Below, piece after piece: positions 1 through 8,012 of a stretch of DNA of 64,000 bases. Each line of letters starts with the position of its first letter. Within the stretch, counting starts at the first letter, position 1. Source of the stretch: Melastoma dodecandrum (Eukaryota; Streptophyta; Magnoliopsida; Myrtales; Melastomataceae); assembly GCA_029817715.1 (NCBI GenBank), contig JARUPY010000398.1, forward strand, positions 3,502,001 to 3,566,000, written 5' to 3'. Under the pieces are notes generated by a model. It was not told the origin of the DNA. It worked only from the letters and a program-made list of their open reading frames with translations, and searched no databases. The position numbers and the translations under genes are program-made.

Positions 1-740
1 TTGTAGGTGATACGGTCGCTCTCTACGGAATTGTGGATCTCGAGCTGCATGACCGGCACGCCGGCGAGCTCGGCCTTGAGGCCGGAGCCGGCAAGATCCT
101 CGGCCATCGTCTTGCGGATCTCGGCGACGATGGCGCCCGACTTCGAGGAATTGGCGACATCCGGCTGGAGCGCGAGCACGATCAACGCCAGCGTCCCGTC
201 GGACGAGATCAGCTTGCCCGAGATCAGCTCGTTGGCGCGGACCTTCTGGACGACCTCCTGGTAGGCCTGGCCCTCCGGCAGCGGCTCGGGAAAGAGCGGC
301 GGCGGAATGGTCTGGCCCGCCTGCGGCGGCTGGCGGGCCGAGAACATCGAAAGGATGTCGCGCTCGCCCTCGATCAGCTGCAGATCGGTGACGAGATTGC
401 GGATCTTCTCGACGTTGGCGCGCGCCAGCAGGTCCTGGCCGGTGATGACGACCAGGACGTCGTATTCGGAGGACGGAAACTCGCGCGTCACCGCCTCGTA
501 TTGCTTGAACTGCGGCGTGTCCGACTTGAAGAGCTGCGAGAGCGAGTCGTCGACCTTCAGGCGCTGCAGGCCGAAGATGGCGCCGACCGCAAGGATCGCG
601 AAGACAAGCCCGACCAGAAGCGGCGCCTTGAGCGAAACGAGGCCCATCCTCTCGGCGCCGAACGCGAGTTGCGGCAGACCGCGGTCCGGCGTGCCGGTGC
701 CCGACTGGGACGATTGAACCTCGCTCTCGACCGACTGCAT
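1..740 (-). CDS. MMPL/RND superfamily exporter, N-terminal part (runs off window)
   Basis: The first 246 codons of a minus-strand gene starting with ATG at 740; the 3' end lies beyond base 1. The translation has a short polar N-terminus, one transmembrane segment at about residues 37-55 (LLVGLVFAILAVGAIFGL), then a soluble periplasmic region beginning LKVDDSLSQLFKSD and containing EYDVLVVI. This is the arrangement of MMPL-type RND exporters, where a first helix is followed by a large periplasmic porter domain. A modest AGAGG lies upstream of the ATG. The substrate cannot be told from this part; hopanoid or lipid export is only one possibility. Confidence 0.75.
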   Translation of the reverse strand, partial: MQSVESEVQSSQSGTGTPDRGLPQLAFGAERMGLVSLKAPLLVGLVFAILAVGAIFGLQRLKVDDSLSQLFKSDTPQFKQYEAVTREFPSSEYDVLVVITGQDLLARANVEKIRNLVTDLQLIEGERDILSMFSARQPPQAGQTIPPPLFPEPLPEGQAYQEVVQKVRANELISGKLISSDGTLALIVLALQPDVANSSKSGAIVAEIRKTMAEDLAGSGLKAELAGVPVMQLEIHNSVESDRITY

Positions 741-998
741 CGGACCTCTGGTCTCCGGCTCGCGTCCTCGTACCGGGCGGTACGGCAACATCCGCCCGCT
801 CTTAGCGGGACTTCGCCGCGTGTGCTAGTGCGGCAACACCGTGTCGGCGCCCCGTGGCGGTTTCGCGGCAGCCGCAAGATCGCCATGCTCGCCGCCTCTA
901 TCAACGCCAGTATCGCTCGTGCCGCGCCAACGCGGCTTGCCCGGCCGCCCTGCCGCCATCCGGGTGCGGGCGCCAGACGAGTGCGAAAGGACGGGCTC

Positions 999-1484
999 AT
1001 GAGCCGCAACATCTTCAGCCGCCGTGCGAGTTTCGCGGCCCTCTTCGCCGGCGCCATCGCGATCGCGGGCTGCGCCAAATCGCCGGACGCCAACCTCGGT
1101 GCGGGCTCGATCCTGCCGGGCAGCGCGCAGGATTTCGCGCAGAACGTCGGCGATCGGGTGTTCTTCGAGAGCGACCAGACGGACCTGACGCCGCGAGCGC
1201 AGGAGACCCTCGATCGCCAGGTCGCCTGGCTGCAGCGCTATGACCGCGGACCTTTCACGGTGGAAGGACACGCGGATGAACGCGGCACGCGCGAATACAA
1301 CTTCGCGCTCGGCTCGCGGCGCGCCGAAACGGTCAAGCAATATCTGATCGCGCGCGGCATCCCGGCTGGGCGCATCCGCACTCTTTCCTTCGGCAAGGAG
1401 CGTCCGGTCGCGGTCTGCAACGATATCTCCTGCTGGTCGCAGAACCGCCGCGCGGTGACCGTGGTGGACGGTGGCCAAAGCTAG
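999..1484 (+). CDS. pal: Peptidoglycan-associated lipoprotein Pal, copy 1
   Basis: A 161-residue outer-membrane lipoprotein. It has a signal peptide with lipobox AIAGC (lipidated Cys25), then an OmpA/Pal peptidoglycan-binding domain (about residues 47-160) with VFFESDQTDLTP, the diagnostic VEGHADERGTREYN and the C-terminal SCWSQNRRAVTVV typical of alphaproteobacterial Pal. Pal tethers the outer membrane to murein as part of the Tol-Pal system, but no tol gene is in view. ATG at 999 follows AAAGGA. A close paralogue lies about 490 bp downstream; the two share nearly the whole C-terminal domain and differ in the linker after the lipobox. Confidence 0.93.
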   Translation: MSRNIFSRRASFAALFAGAIAIAGCAKSPDANLGAGSILPGSAQDFAQNVGDRVFFESDQTDLTPRAQETLDRQVAWLQRYDRGPFTVEGHADERGTREYNFALGSRRAETVKQYLIARGIPAGRIRTLSFGKERPVAVCNDISCWSQNRRAVTVVDGGQS

Positions 1485-1526
1485 CAGGGGGTTGGCCTTC
1501 ACGTAGAAAGCGATGGGAGACACGCC

Positions 1527-1738
1527 ATGCCCATCGACGTCGAACTTCTACGTGCGTACAGCCGTGGCGAGCTTTCTCGCCGCGACATCGAAGATCGCGT
1601 CGGCGGGCCGGTGAGTTTCGGCAACTCCTGGTCGCGCTCGGCGCACACGACCTTCGTGTCCCGAGGTTTCCGGTCGATGCTGCCAAGGCCGATTTGATCC
1701 GCCGTCTTGTGGTGCAGGGCGATGAGCGCGCCCGATAG
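1527..1738 (+). pseudogene. Frameshifted antitoxin-like gene remnant
   Basis: ATG at 1527 behind GGGAGA opens a short frame (MPIDVELLRAYSRGELSRRD) that reads as a small antitoxin of the kind paired with PIN toxins. Around 1617-1622 the frame breaks: the original frame stops early, while the +1 frame continues sensibly (QLLVALGAHDLRVPRF, then AKADLIRRLV) to TAG at 1736-1738. The pieces together would be about 70 residues, the size of such antitoxins. It sits between two pal paralogues and is followed at once by a truncated PIN-domain start, so I read it as a decayed type II toxin-antitoxin cassette. The exact family is not certain. Confidence 0.6.
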
Positions 1739-1740
1739 GC

Positions 1741-1852
1741 TCTGCGCGAGGTTATCGTCCTCGACACCGGGTCGCTGATCACGTTGGCCGCCGCGGACGG
1801 CGCGAGATGCCGTCGGACGGCTGCTCGAGCCGGAGCGGTAGCCTCCCCTTAA
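1741..1852 (+). pseudogene. Truncated PIN-domain (VapC-like) toxin remnant
   Basis: From about 1751 the frame reads VIVLDTGSLITLAAADG, the first beta strand and first catalytic Asp of a PIN-domain ribonuclease. It then degenerates into arginine- and alanine-rich residues and ends at TAA 1850-1852. The remaining about 100 residues and the other acidic catalytic residues are missing, so the product cannot be active. It directly follows the frameshifted antitoxin-like remnant in the usual antitoxin-toxin order. Confidence 0.55.
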
Positions 1853-1974
1853 CCATAACGCGATGACGCGCCTTTCCGCGACCGGCGAAAGGCTTCGTCA
1901 AGGTTGACGGCCAACGCTCGCTTAACCATCGCGGCGTACCTCCGATCGCAGGTTATGCGTTTGGAGGGAAGGCG

Positions 1975-2520
1975 ATGAGCCTCAATCGGGTGGCGGTGTC
2001 GGCAAAGGTCGTGGCCATGTTCGCGGCGGCGCTGGCAATCTCGGCCTGCGCCAAGACGCCGGGCGACGAAGGCCTCGCCGGCATGGTCGGCGGCGGCCAC
2101 AGCGGCTACGGCAACGGATATGGCAACGGCGACGGACGCGGCGCGGCGACCCCGGGCAGCGCACAGGATTTCGCCCAGAACGTCGGCGATCGCGTCTTCT
2201 TCGAGAGCGACCAGACCGATCTGACGCCGAAAGCTCAGGCGACCCTCGACCGCCAGGTGGCGTGGCTGAAGCGCTACGACCGCGGCCCGTTCACGGTCGA
2301 GGGCCACGCCGACGAGCGCGGCACCCGCGAATACAAGTTCGCCCTCGGCGCCCGCCGCGCCCAGGCCGTGAAGGAATACATGATCGCCCGCGGCATCCCG
2401 GCCGGCCGCATCCACACGATCAGCTACGGCAAGGAGCGGCCGGTTGCGGTCTGCAACGACATCTCGTGCTGGTCGCAGAACCGCCGCGCCGTCACCGTCG
2501 TCGACGGCAGCCAGTCGTAA
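1975..2520 (+). CDS. pal: Peptidoglycan-associated lipoprotein Pal, copy 2
   Basis: A 181-residue lipoprotein with lipobox AISAC (Cys25), a glycine/asparagine-rich linker at about residues 38-60 (HSGYGNGYGNGDGRG) and an OmpA/Pal murein-binding domain almost identical to that of copy 1, including VEGHADERGTREYK and CNDISCWSQNRRAVTVV. ATG at 1975 follows a strong GGAGGG. The Gly-Asn linker is absent from copy 1, so the two may reach murein over different distances. A hairpin terminator follows. Which copy partners TolB cannot be judged here. Confidence 0.93.
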   Translation: MSLNRVAVSAKVVAMFAAALAISACAKTPGDEGLAGMVGGGHSGYGNGYGNGDGRGAATPGSAQDFAQNVGDRVFFESDQTDLTPKAQATLDRQVAWLKRYDRGPFTVEGHADERGTREYKFALGARRAQAVKEYMIARGIPAGRIHTISYGKERPVAVCNDISCWSQNRRAVTVVDGSQS

Positions 2521-2534
2521 CGGCGCTCCGCGGC

Positions 2535-2557
2535 ATGGCCGGCCCGAAGCCGGCCAT
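2535..2557 (+). terminator. Hairpin after pal copy 2
   Basis: A perfect 9-bp stem (ATGGCCGGC / GCCGGCCAT) with a 5-base loop starting 15 bases after the pal stop. It has no strong T-run, so it may act together with the second hairpin at 2576-2600. Confidence 0.5.
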
Positions 2558-2575
2558 CGGAGGACGGCAAACGAA

Positions 2576-2600
2576 AATGCCCGGCGCGAGGCCGGGCATT
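2576..2600. terminator. Bidirectional terminator between convergent pal and mcl
   Basis: A 10-bp perfect stem (AATGCCCGGC / GCCGGGCATT) with loop GCGAG, flanked by AAAA on the left. It lies between the convergent ends of pal and mcl and probably serves mcl on the minus strand and pal on the plus strand. Confidence 0.65.
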
Positions 2601-2622
2601 CTCCTGTCTGGCCGGCGGTCGC

Positions 2623-3618
2623 TCAGGCGGCGCTCTTCTGGCCCTGATCCTGCGGGATGGCATCCGCCTTCTTGATCAGCGCTTCGGCCATGCGGATCGA
2701 TGCGATGTCGATGAGACGGCCGTCGAGCGACACGGCACCCTTGCCTTGCTTGGCGGCGTCTTCCATCGCCGCGAGGATGCGGCGCGCCTTCGTCACCTCG
2801 GCCTCGGACGGCGAGAAGACCTCGTTGGCGAGCGCGATCTGGCTCGGGTGGATCGCCCACTTGCCCTCGTAGCCGAGCGCGGCGACGCGGCGGGCGGCGG
2901 CCGTGAAGCCTTCACCGTCCTGGATGTCGCCGAACGGGCCGTCGACCGGGCGCAGGCCATAGGCGCGGCACGCGACCATCATGCGGGCCTGCGCGTAGAG
3001 CCAGGGGTCCTGCCAGTGGAAGTCGCGGTGGCCGGCCTCGTTCTTGTCCGTCAGCACGCCGTAGTCGGCGTTGGGCCCGCCGATGACGGTGGTGCGCGCG
3101 CGCGTCGAGGCGGCATAGTCGGCGACGCCGAAGCTCATGGCCTCGTTGCGCTTCGAGGCCTGGGCGATCGCCTCGACGTTCGCCATGCCGAGCGCGGTTT
3201 CGATGAGGAGTTCGAAGCCGAGCTTCTTATCGCGCTTCTTCGCCGCCTCGATCTGCGTCACGAGCATGTCGACGGCATAGACGTCCTGCGGCGTGCCGAC
3301 CTTGGGGATCAGGATCATATCCAGCCGCGGACACGCCTCGACGATGTCGACCACGTCGCGATACATATAATGGGTGTCGAGACCATTGATGCGGACCATC
3401 ATGGTCTTGTTGCCCCAGTCGATCTCGTTGAGCGCCTGGATGATGTTCTTGCGTGCCTGCTCCTTGTCGTCGGGCGCGACGGCGTCCTCGCAATCGAGGA
3501 AGATGACGTCGGCGGGGCCCTTCGCGGCCTTCTCGAAAATGCCGGGGTTGGAGCCCGGCACGGCCAGTTCGGAGCGGTGGAGGCGGGGCGTCGCCTGCGG
3601 GATCAGCGTAAAGCTCAT
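2623..3618 (-). CDS. mcl: L-malyl-CoA lyase (serine cycle)
   Basis: A 331-residue HpcH/HpaI (CitE-like) aldolase that cleaves malyl-CoA to glyoxylate and acetyl-CoA, the last step of the serine cycle. It begins SFTLIPQATPRLHRSELAVP and has DVIFLDCEDAVAPDDKEQAR, the metal-binding acidic region of the family, then GFELLIETALGMANVEAIA and SFGVADYAASTRA. Length and sequence match Methylobacterium malyl-CoA lyase closely; the C-terminal tail is a few residues longer. ATG at 3618 has AGGAGA upstream. It is the last gene of the hpr-mtkA-mtkB-mcl series but is separated from mtkB by a 151-bp gap filled with a palindromic repeat. Confidence 0.95.
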   Translation of the reverse strand: MSFTLIPQATPRLHRSELAVPGSNPGIFEKAAKGPADVIFLDCEDAVAPDDKEQARKNIIQALNEIDWGNKTMMVRINGLDTHYMYRDVVDIVEACPRLDMILIPKVGTPQDVYAVDMLVTQIEAAKKRDKKLGFELLIETALGMANVEAIAQASKRNEAMSFGVADYAASTRARTTVIGGPNADYGVLTDKNEAGHRDFHWQDPWLYAQARMMVACRAYGLRPVDGPFGDIQDGEGFTAAARRVAALGYEGKWAIHPSQIALANEVFSPSEAEVTKARRILAAMEDAAKQGKGAVSLDGRLIDIASIRMAEALIKKADAIPQDQGQKSAA

Positions 3619-3636
3619 GGGTGTCTCCTGGTGTCT

Positions 3637-3764
3637 CCTTCTCCCGCTGGCGGGAGAAGGTGGCCTTTCGCAGCGAGGTCGGATGAGGGATGGCGCCGCA
3701 GACGGAGAGTGCCCTCATCCGTCACGGCTTCGCCGCGACACCTTCTCCCGCAAACGGGAGAAGG
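3637..3764. repeat. Nested palindromic intergenic repeat
   Basis: A 128-bp element. CCTTCTCCCG/CGGGAGAAGG hairpins stand at both ends (3637-3660 and 3741-3764), and an inner inverted pair GGATGAGGG (3681-3689) / CCCTCATCC (3712-3720) makes the whole element roughly self-complementary. This matches the style of dispersed palindromic repeats common between genes in Hyphomicrobiales. It lies between mtkB and mcl, where a folded transcript could slow decay or attenuate mcl expression (inference). Confidence 0.8.
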
Positions 3765-3769
3765 GGAGG

Positions 3770-4669
3770 TCAGGCCGCCTTCTTGTGCTGCTGGAGCACC
3801 TTGGCCATCGTCGAGCCGAGCTCCCCGGGGTTCGGGGCGACGGTGAGGCCGTGGCCTTCCATGATCTTCGCCTTCTCGGCGGCGCTGTCGCCCGAGCCGG
3901 AGATGATCGCACCGGCGTGGCCCATGCGGCGGCCCTTCGGCGCGGTGAGGCCGGCGACGTAGCCGACGACGGGCTTCGTCATGTTCTTCTCGATCCACGC
4001 CGCCGCCTCGGCCTCCTGCGGGCCGCCGATCTCGCCGATCATCAGGACCGCATGCGTGTCGGGATCCTTCTCGAACAGTTCGAGATGGTCGAGGAACGAC
4101 GAGCCGTTGATCGGATCGCCGCCGATGCCGACCGAGGTCGAGATGCCGAGGCCGAGTGCCTTGAGCTGTTCCGCGGCCTCGTAGCCGAGCGTGCCGGAGC
4201 GGGAGACCACGCCGACGTGGCCTTGCGAATAGATGTTGCCCGGCATGATGCCGAGCATCGCCTTGCCGGGGGAAATGATGCCCGCGCAGTTCGGCCCGAC
4301 GAGCATCGTGCGGTGCTCTTTCGGGTAGCGGCGCAGGTAGCGCTTCACGCGCATCATGTCCTGCGCGGGAATGCCGTCGGTGATGCAGCAGATGAGCCGC
4401 AGGCCGGCATCCGCGCCCTCCATGATCGCGTCCATGCAGAACGGGGGCGCGACGAAGGTGATCGAGGCCTCCGCGCCCGTCTCCCTCACCGCGTCCTTCA
4501 CGGTGTTGAAGACGGGGCGATCGAGATGCGTCTGCCCGCCCTTGCCGGGGGTGACGCCGCCGACGACGTTGGTGCCGTAGGCGATCGCCTCGCGCGTGTG
4601 GAACGTGCCCTTGTCGCCGGTGAACCCCTGGATGAGAATCTTGGTCTTTTCGTTGATCAGAATGCTCAT
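3770..4669 (-). CDS. mtkB: Malate thiokinase alpha subunit (malate-CoA ligase, SucD-like)
   Basis: A 299-residue CoA-binding ligase subunit. It has an N-terminal Rossmann CoA-binding domain (ILIQGFTGDKGTFH, then GGVTPGKGG) and a ligase domain with the phosphohistidine loop GRRMGHAGAIISG, His251 being the likely phosphorylated residue. With MtkA it converts malate, CoA and ATP to malyl-CoA. The sequence resembles SucD of the TCA cycle, but the close match to Methylobacterium MtkB and the position between mtkA and mcl favour malate thiokinase. It follows mtkA by 12 bases, so the two are surely co-transcribed. Confidence 0.9.
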   Translation of the reverse strand: MSILINEKTKILIQGFTGDKGTFHTREAIAYGTNVVGGVTPGKGGQTHLDRPVFNTVKDAVRETGAEASITFVAPPFCMDAIMEGADAGLRLICCITDGIPAQDMMRVKRYLRRYPKEHRTMLVGPNCAGIISPGKAMLGIMPGNIYSQGHVGVVSRSGTLGYEAAEQLKALGLGISTSVGIGGDPINGSSFLDHLELFEKDPDTHAVLMIGEIGGPQEAEAAAWIEKNMTKPVVGYVAGLTAPKGRRMGHAGAIISGSGDSAAEKAKIMEGHGLTVAPNPGELGSTMAKVLQQHKKAA

Positions 4670-4681
4670 GACGGATCCTCC

Positions 4682-5848
4682 TCAAGCGGCCTTGGCGACG
4701 TCGACGGCGATCCGCGCCGCATCGGTCAGACTGTCGGCCGTGTGCAGCTTGATGCCGCTCTCCTGCAGAATCTTGCGGCCTTCCTCGACGTTCGTGCCGG
4801 CGAGGCGCACGATCAGCGGGACCTTGATCTCGGTCTCCTTGACCGCCTTGACGATGCCGTTGGCGACCCAGTCGCACCGGTTGATGCCGGCGAAGATGTT
4901 GACGAGCACCGCCTTCACGTTCTTGTCGGTGAGGACCAGGCGGAACGCTGTGGCGACGCGCTCCGCCGAGGCGCCGCCACCGACGTCGAGGAAGTTCGCA
5001 GGCTCGCCGCCCGCATGCTTGATCATATCCATCGTGGCCATTGCGAGGCCGGCACCGTTGACGATGCAGCCGATCGTCCCATCGAGCCCGACATAGTTGA
5101 GGTTGTGCTCGGCGGCCTGGGCCTCGCGCGGATCCTCCTGCGCGGGGTCGTGCATGTCCGCCACCTTGCGCTGGCGGAACATCGCGTTGTCGTCGAAGCT
5201 CATCTTTGCATCGAGTGCGATGATGCGATTGTCCTTGGTCAGCACCAGCGGATTGATCTCGAGCATCGTCGCGTCGTGGTCGCGGAAGGCGCGATAGCAG
5301 CCGAGGATGGTCTGGACGGCGCCCTGCACCTGCTTGATGTTGAGGCCCAAACGAAAGGCGATCTCGCGCGCCTCGAACTGCTGCATGCCGACGGCCGGCT
5401 CGACGATGACGGTGATCAGCGACTCCGGCTTGTCCTTGGCGATCTGCTCGATCTCCATTCCGCCCTCGCGAGAGGCGATCACCCGTACGCGCTCCTCCTT
5501 ACGGTCGAGCACGAAGGAGAGGTAGAACTCCTTCTCGAAGGCGTCGGCGACTTCGACGTAGACGCGCTGCACGGGTTTGCCTTCCGGACCCGTCTGCACG
5601 GTCACGAGCGGCTTGCCGAGCATCTCCTGCGCCGCATCGCGGACCTCGTGGTAGGTCTTGCAGAGCTTGATGCCGCCGGCCTTGCCGCGGGCGCCCGCAT
5701 GGACCTGCGCCTTGACGACCCACTTCCAGCCGCCGAGCTCGGTGGCGGCGTAGACGGCTTGCTCGGCCGAGAACGCGACGGCGCCGCGCGCCAGACCGAC
5801 GCCGGATTTCGCCAGGATCTCTTTGGCCTGATATTCGTGGATGTTCAT
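4682..5848 (-). CDS. mtkA: Malate thiokinase beta subunit (malate-CoA ligase, SucC-like)
   Basis: A 388-residue ATP-grasp subunit. The start [17 protein letters not shown] at 5848 is the family start and has AAGGAG 9 bases upstream, so a longer in-frame reading to 5944 is not used. ATP-grasp features include [14 protein letters not shown] and [11 protein letters not shown] (metal-binding), and the C-terminal ligase domain has [21 protein letters not shown] and FLDVGGGA. Partner of MtkB in making malyl-CoA for Mcl. It looks like SucC, and only context and overall resemblance to methylotroph MtkA separate the two. Confidence 0.9.
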   Translation of the reverse strand: MNIHEYQAKEILAKSGVGLARGAVAFSAEQAVYAATELGGWKWVVKAQVHAGARGKAGGIKLCKTYHEVRDAAQEMLGKPLVTVQTGPEGKPVQRVYVEVADAFEKEFYLSFVLDRKEERVRVIASREGGMEIEQIAKDKPESLITVIVEPAVGMQQFEAREIAFRLGLNIKQVQGAVQTILGCYRAFRDHDATMLEINPLVLTKDNRIIALDAKMSFDDNAMFRQRKVADMHDPAQEDPREAQAAEHNLNYVGLDGTIGCIVNGAGLAMATMDMIKHAGGEPANFLDVGGGASAERVATAFRLVLTDKNVKAVLVNIFAGINRCDWVANGIVKAVKETEIKVPLIVRLAGTNVEEGRKILQESGIKLHTADSLTDAARIAVDVAKAA

Positions 5849-5956
5849 TGCGCGTGCTCCTTGATCGTGTCCGACGAAGCCGCGCCGTCGGGATCGGGGG
5901 CGCCGCTTCGCCCCGTCAGCCGTGCGTCCGGCCGAGCGGGGCATGAAGGTTTTCGA

Positions 5957-6895
5957 CTATTCGACGACGTTCTTCGGCTTGCCCTCGACGAAGGCTTCGA
6001 TGTTGTCGATGAGCTGATCGGAAAGGATCTGCATCGCCTCGCGGCTCGCCCAGGCGACGTGCGGCGTGACGATGAGATTCGGGATCGAGGGATCGAGCAG
6101 CGGGTTGCCGTTCTTCGGCGGCTCCTCGGTGAGGACGTCGAAACCGGCGCCCGCGATCTCGCCGGATTTCAGCGCCTCGGCGAGCGCGCCTTCGTCGACA
6201 AGGCCGCCGCGCGCCGTGTTGATGAGCACGGCCGTGCTCTTCATCTTCTTGAATTCCGCGGCGCCGATCATGTTGCGTGTCTCGGGCGTGAGCGGCGCGT
6301 GCAGCGTGATGACGTCGCTTTCCTTCAAGATCGTCGCAAAGTCGACGAGCCCATCCTGCGGCATCACGTCGTAGGCGATGACCTTCATGCCGAGCGCTTC
6401 GCAACGCTTGGCAATCGACTTGCCGATCGCGCCGTAGCCGACGATGCCCATCGTCGCTCCGGCGATGTCGTGGATGTCGTGCGGGAAGAAGCAGAACTGC
6501 CGCGACTTCGACCAGACGCCGTCGCGCACGTCCTGCACATAGGCGACGAGCTGGCGCTTCAGCGCGAACATCAGCGCGATGACGTGCTCGGGCACGGTGT
6601 TGAAGGCGTAGTTGCGGATGTTGACGACGGTGATCCCCGCCTCTTTCGCCGCCTTCTTGTCGATGATGTCGGTGCCCGTCGCGGCCACGGCGATGAGCTT
6701 GAGGTTCGGCAGCTGCGCGAGCGTCTCGGCGCGCATCGGAACCTTGTTCGTGATGCAGATCGTGGCGTCCTTCAGTCGCTCGACGATCTCGTCGGGCGCC
6801 GTCACTTCGTATTCGGTGTAGCTCGCCTCGAAGGACGGCTTGCGGACGGTCGCGCCGAGAGTCTCACGGTCGAGAAAGACGATCGATTGCGACAT
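5957..6895 (-). CDS. hprA: NAD(P)H-dependent hydroxypyruvate reductase (glycerate dehydrogenase)
   Basis: A 312-residue D-2-hydroxyacid dehydrogenase that reduces hydroxypyruvate to D-glycerate in the serine cycle. The catalytic/substrate domain is at about residues 1-98 and 290-312, with a Rossmann domain between (GIVGYGAIGKSIAKRCEALG; dinucleotide motif GxGxxG). Catalytic residues are visible as Arg in INTARGGLVDE, Glu in LTEEPP and His in TPHVAWAS. It is first in the minus-strand series, 108 bases before mtkA. In Methylobacterium hpr lies next to mtdA, fch and sga, which are not here, so this is a reduced cluster. Confidence 0.92.
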   Translation of the reverse strand: MSQSIVFLDRETLGATVRKPSFEASYTEYEVTAPDEIVERLKDATICITNKVPMRAETLAQLPNLKLIAVAATGTDIIDKKAAKEAGITVVNIRNYAFNTVPEHVIALMFALKRQLVAYVQDVRDGVWSKSRQFCFFPHDIHDIAGATMGIVGYGAIGKSIAKRCEALGMKVIAYDVMPQDGLVDFATILKESDVITLHAPLTPETRNMIGAAEFKKMKSTAVLINTARGGLVDEGALAEALKSGEIAGAGFDVLTEEPPKNGNPLLDPSIPNLIVTPHVAWASREAMQILSDQLIDNIEAFVEGKPKNVVE

Positions 6896-7305
6896 GTGCG
6901 TTCAGAACCCTCGCTGGCGGTGTGGAGGCGGACGCCACGAAAGCATCCGTCCATCGGACGCCGTCGGCGTTCGATGCATGCCGCCCTTCGCGCGAACCCG
7001 AGCGATCGGGTCCTTTCGGCTCGGCACGTTTCCATCCACTCGTTTTCGGGCGAGACACGTCACATGTCCGCCCGTTCGCTGGCGAACCTGAAGCAGGACG
7101 GCAAGCGAAGCAAGGGCGCAGCGGAGCCGCGACGTCCTAAATTTTTTTGGACGCCATCTAGGCAAACTACAGTCGACGTATTTCCGCGACCTAGCCTCGC
7201 CCCATATCAACTTGAACGATCCAGGATGTCTATACGACGATAGACCAGTCTTTCTTTGCGTTTTTGGTATAGAGCCTATTCTGCCGGCTGAACATGCCAT
7301 GAAAA
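6896..7305. other. Non-coding gap upstream of hprA
   Basis: About 410 bases between the start of hprA and the hsp20 terminator. No convincing ORF on either strand. It must hold the promoter of the serine-cycle series. A/T content rises locally at 7138-7270 (a T-run at 7140-7147, and TTTCTTTGCGTTTTTGG at about 7250), and there is a small dyad GTCTAT/ATAGAC at 7228-7245. I could not identify -35/-10 boxes or a regulator site with confidence. Confidence 0.5.
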
Positions 7306-7331
7306 AGGCCCTGCCGCGGACGGCAGGGCCT
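7306..7331 (-). terminator. Rho-independent terminator of hsp20
   Basis: A perfect 11-bp stem (AGGCCCTGCCG / CGGCAGGGCCT) with a 4-base loop, followed on the minus strand by TTTTT (AAAAA at 7302-7306 on the plus strand). It starts about 24 bases after the hsp20 stop. Confidence 0.85.
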
Positions 7332-7354
7332 CGAACGCTCAGATGACTTGGCGC

Positions 7355-7828
7355 TTACGCGGCCTTCTGGGTCTCGACGACCTTGGGCTGCGCGCCGGCC
7401 TTACCGATCGGGATCTGGCGCGGCTTCTGCGCCTCCGGGATCTCGCGGACGAGGTCGACGTGCAGCAGACCGTTCTCGAGGCTCGCGCCGACGACCTGGA
7501 CGTGATCGGCGAGCTGGAACCGGCGCTCGAACGCGCGTGCGGCAATGCCCTGGTGGAGCACCTCGCGCGTCCCGTCTGGCGCGCCGGCCGGGGTCTCCTT
7601 GGCGCCGCGGATCGTCAGGGTCGTCTCACGCGATTCGATCGAGAGATCGCTCTCACCGAAGCCGGCGACCGCCACCGATATGCGATACTGATGCTCGCCG
7701 GTGCGCTCGATGTTGTAAGGGGGGTAGCCGCCGGACGCGTCGGCGCCCGCCGCCTGGTCCAGCAGATTGAAAAGCCGATCGAACCCGACGGTCGAACGGT
7801 AAAGGGGCGACAGATCATAGTGACGCAT
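7355..7828 (-). CDS. Small heat shock protein Hsp20/IbpA
   Basis: A 157-residue alpha-crystallin-domain chaperone that holds unfolding proteins for refolding. MRHYDLSPLYRSTVGFDRLF is the classic IbpA-type N-terminus. The crystallin domain spans about residues 38-130 with NIERTGEHQYRISVAVAGF and GLLHVDLVREIPE, and the C-terminal tail carries the IPI anchoring motif (RQIPIGKA). The start at 7828 is chosen because AAGGAGG lies 8 bases upstream; an ATG two codons earlier (7834) sits too close to it. Single-gene unit with its own terminator. Confidence 0.93.
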   Translation of the reverse strand: MRHYDLSPLYRSTVGFDRLFNLLDQAAGADASGGYPPYNIERTGEHQYRISVAVAGFGESDLSIESRETTLTIRGAKETPAGAPDGTREVLHQGIAARAFERRFQLADHVQVVGASLENGLLHVDLVREIPEAQKPRQIPIGKAGAQPKVVETQKAA

Positions 7829-8012
7829 GGACATATCCTCCTTGGAGCGACATGAAGCGCGAGACCGCCATCCGGCCAGTCTCGGCCCGGTGGAATGCGG
7901 GTCGTTTCGACCCCGCACGCGAGATGTGGGAGGGGCATTTTGGGCCTGCAAGACCCCATCCGCCGCTCCATGCAAGAAAATCGCAGGGCTTCGCGCCTAG
8001 ACAGATCGCCTG

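Noticed and set aside
33..998. Upstream extension of the first pal frame to position 33
   Set aside because: That part is antisense to the RND/MMPL gene; the lipoprotein signal and ribosome-binding site fix the start at 999.
3770..5848. TCA-cycle succinyl-CoA synthetase (sucCD)
   Set aside because: The sequences would allow it, but sucCD normally lie with mdh/sucAB; adjacency to mcl and hpr and close resemblance to methylotroph MtkAB favour malate thiokinase.
3374..7243. 1289-codon plus-strand frame opposite the serine-cycle genes
   Set aside because: It is antisense to four well-recognised genes, and its residues (Arg/Asp/Leu/Val-rich, no domain) are typical of high-GC shadow frames.
7228..7245. 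GTCTAT/ATAGAC hairpin as a terminator
   Set aside because: Six-base stem with A/T pairs, no plus-strand gene just upstream, and T-run too far away.
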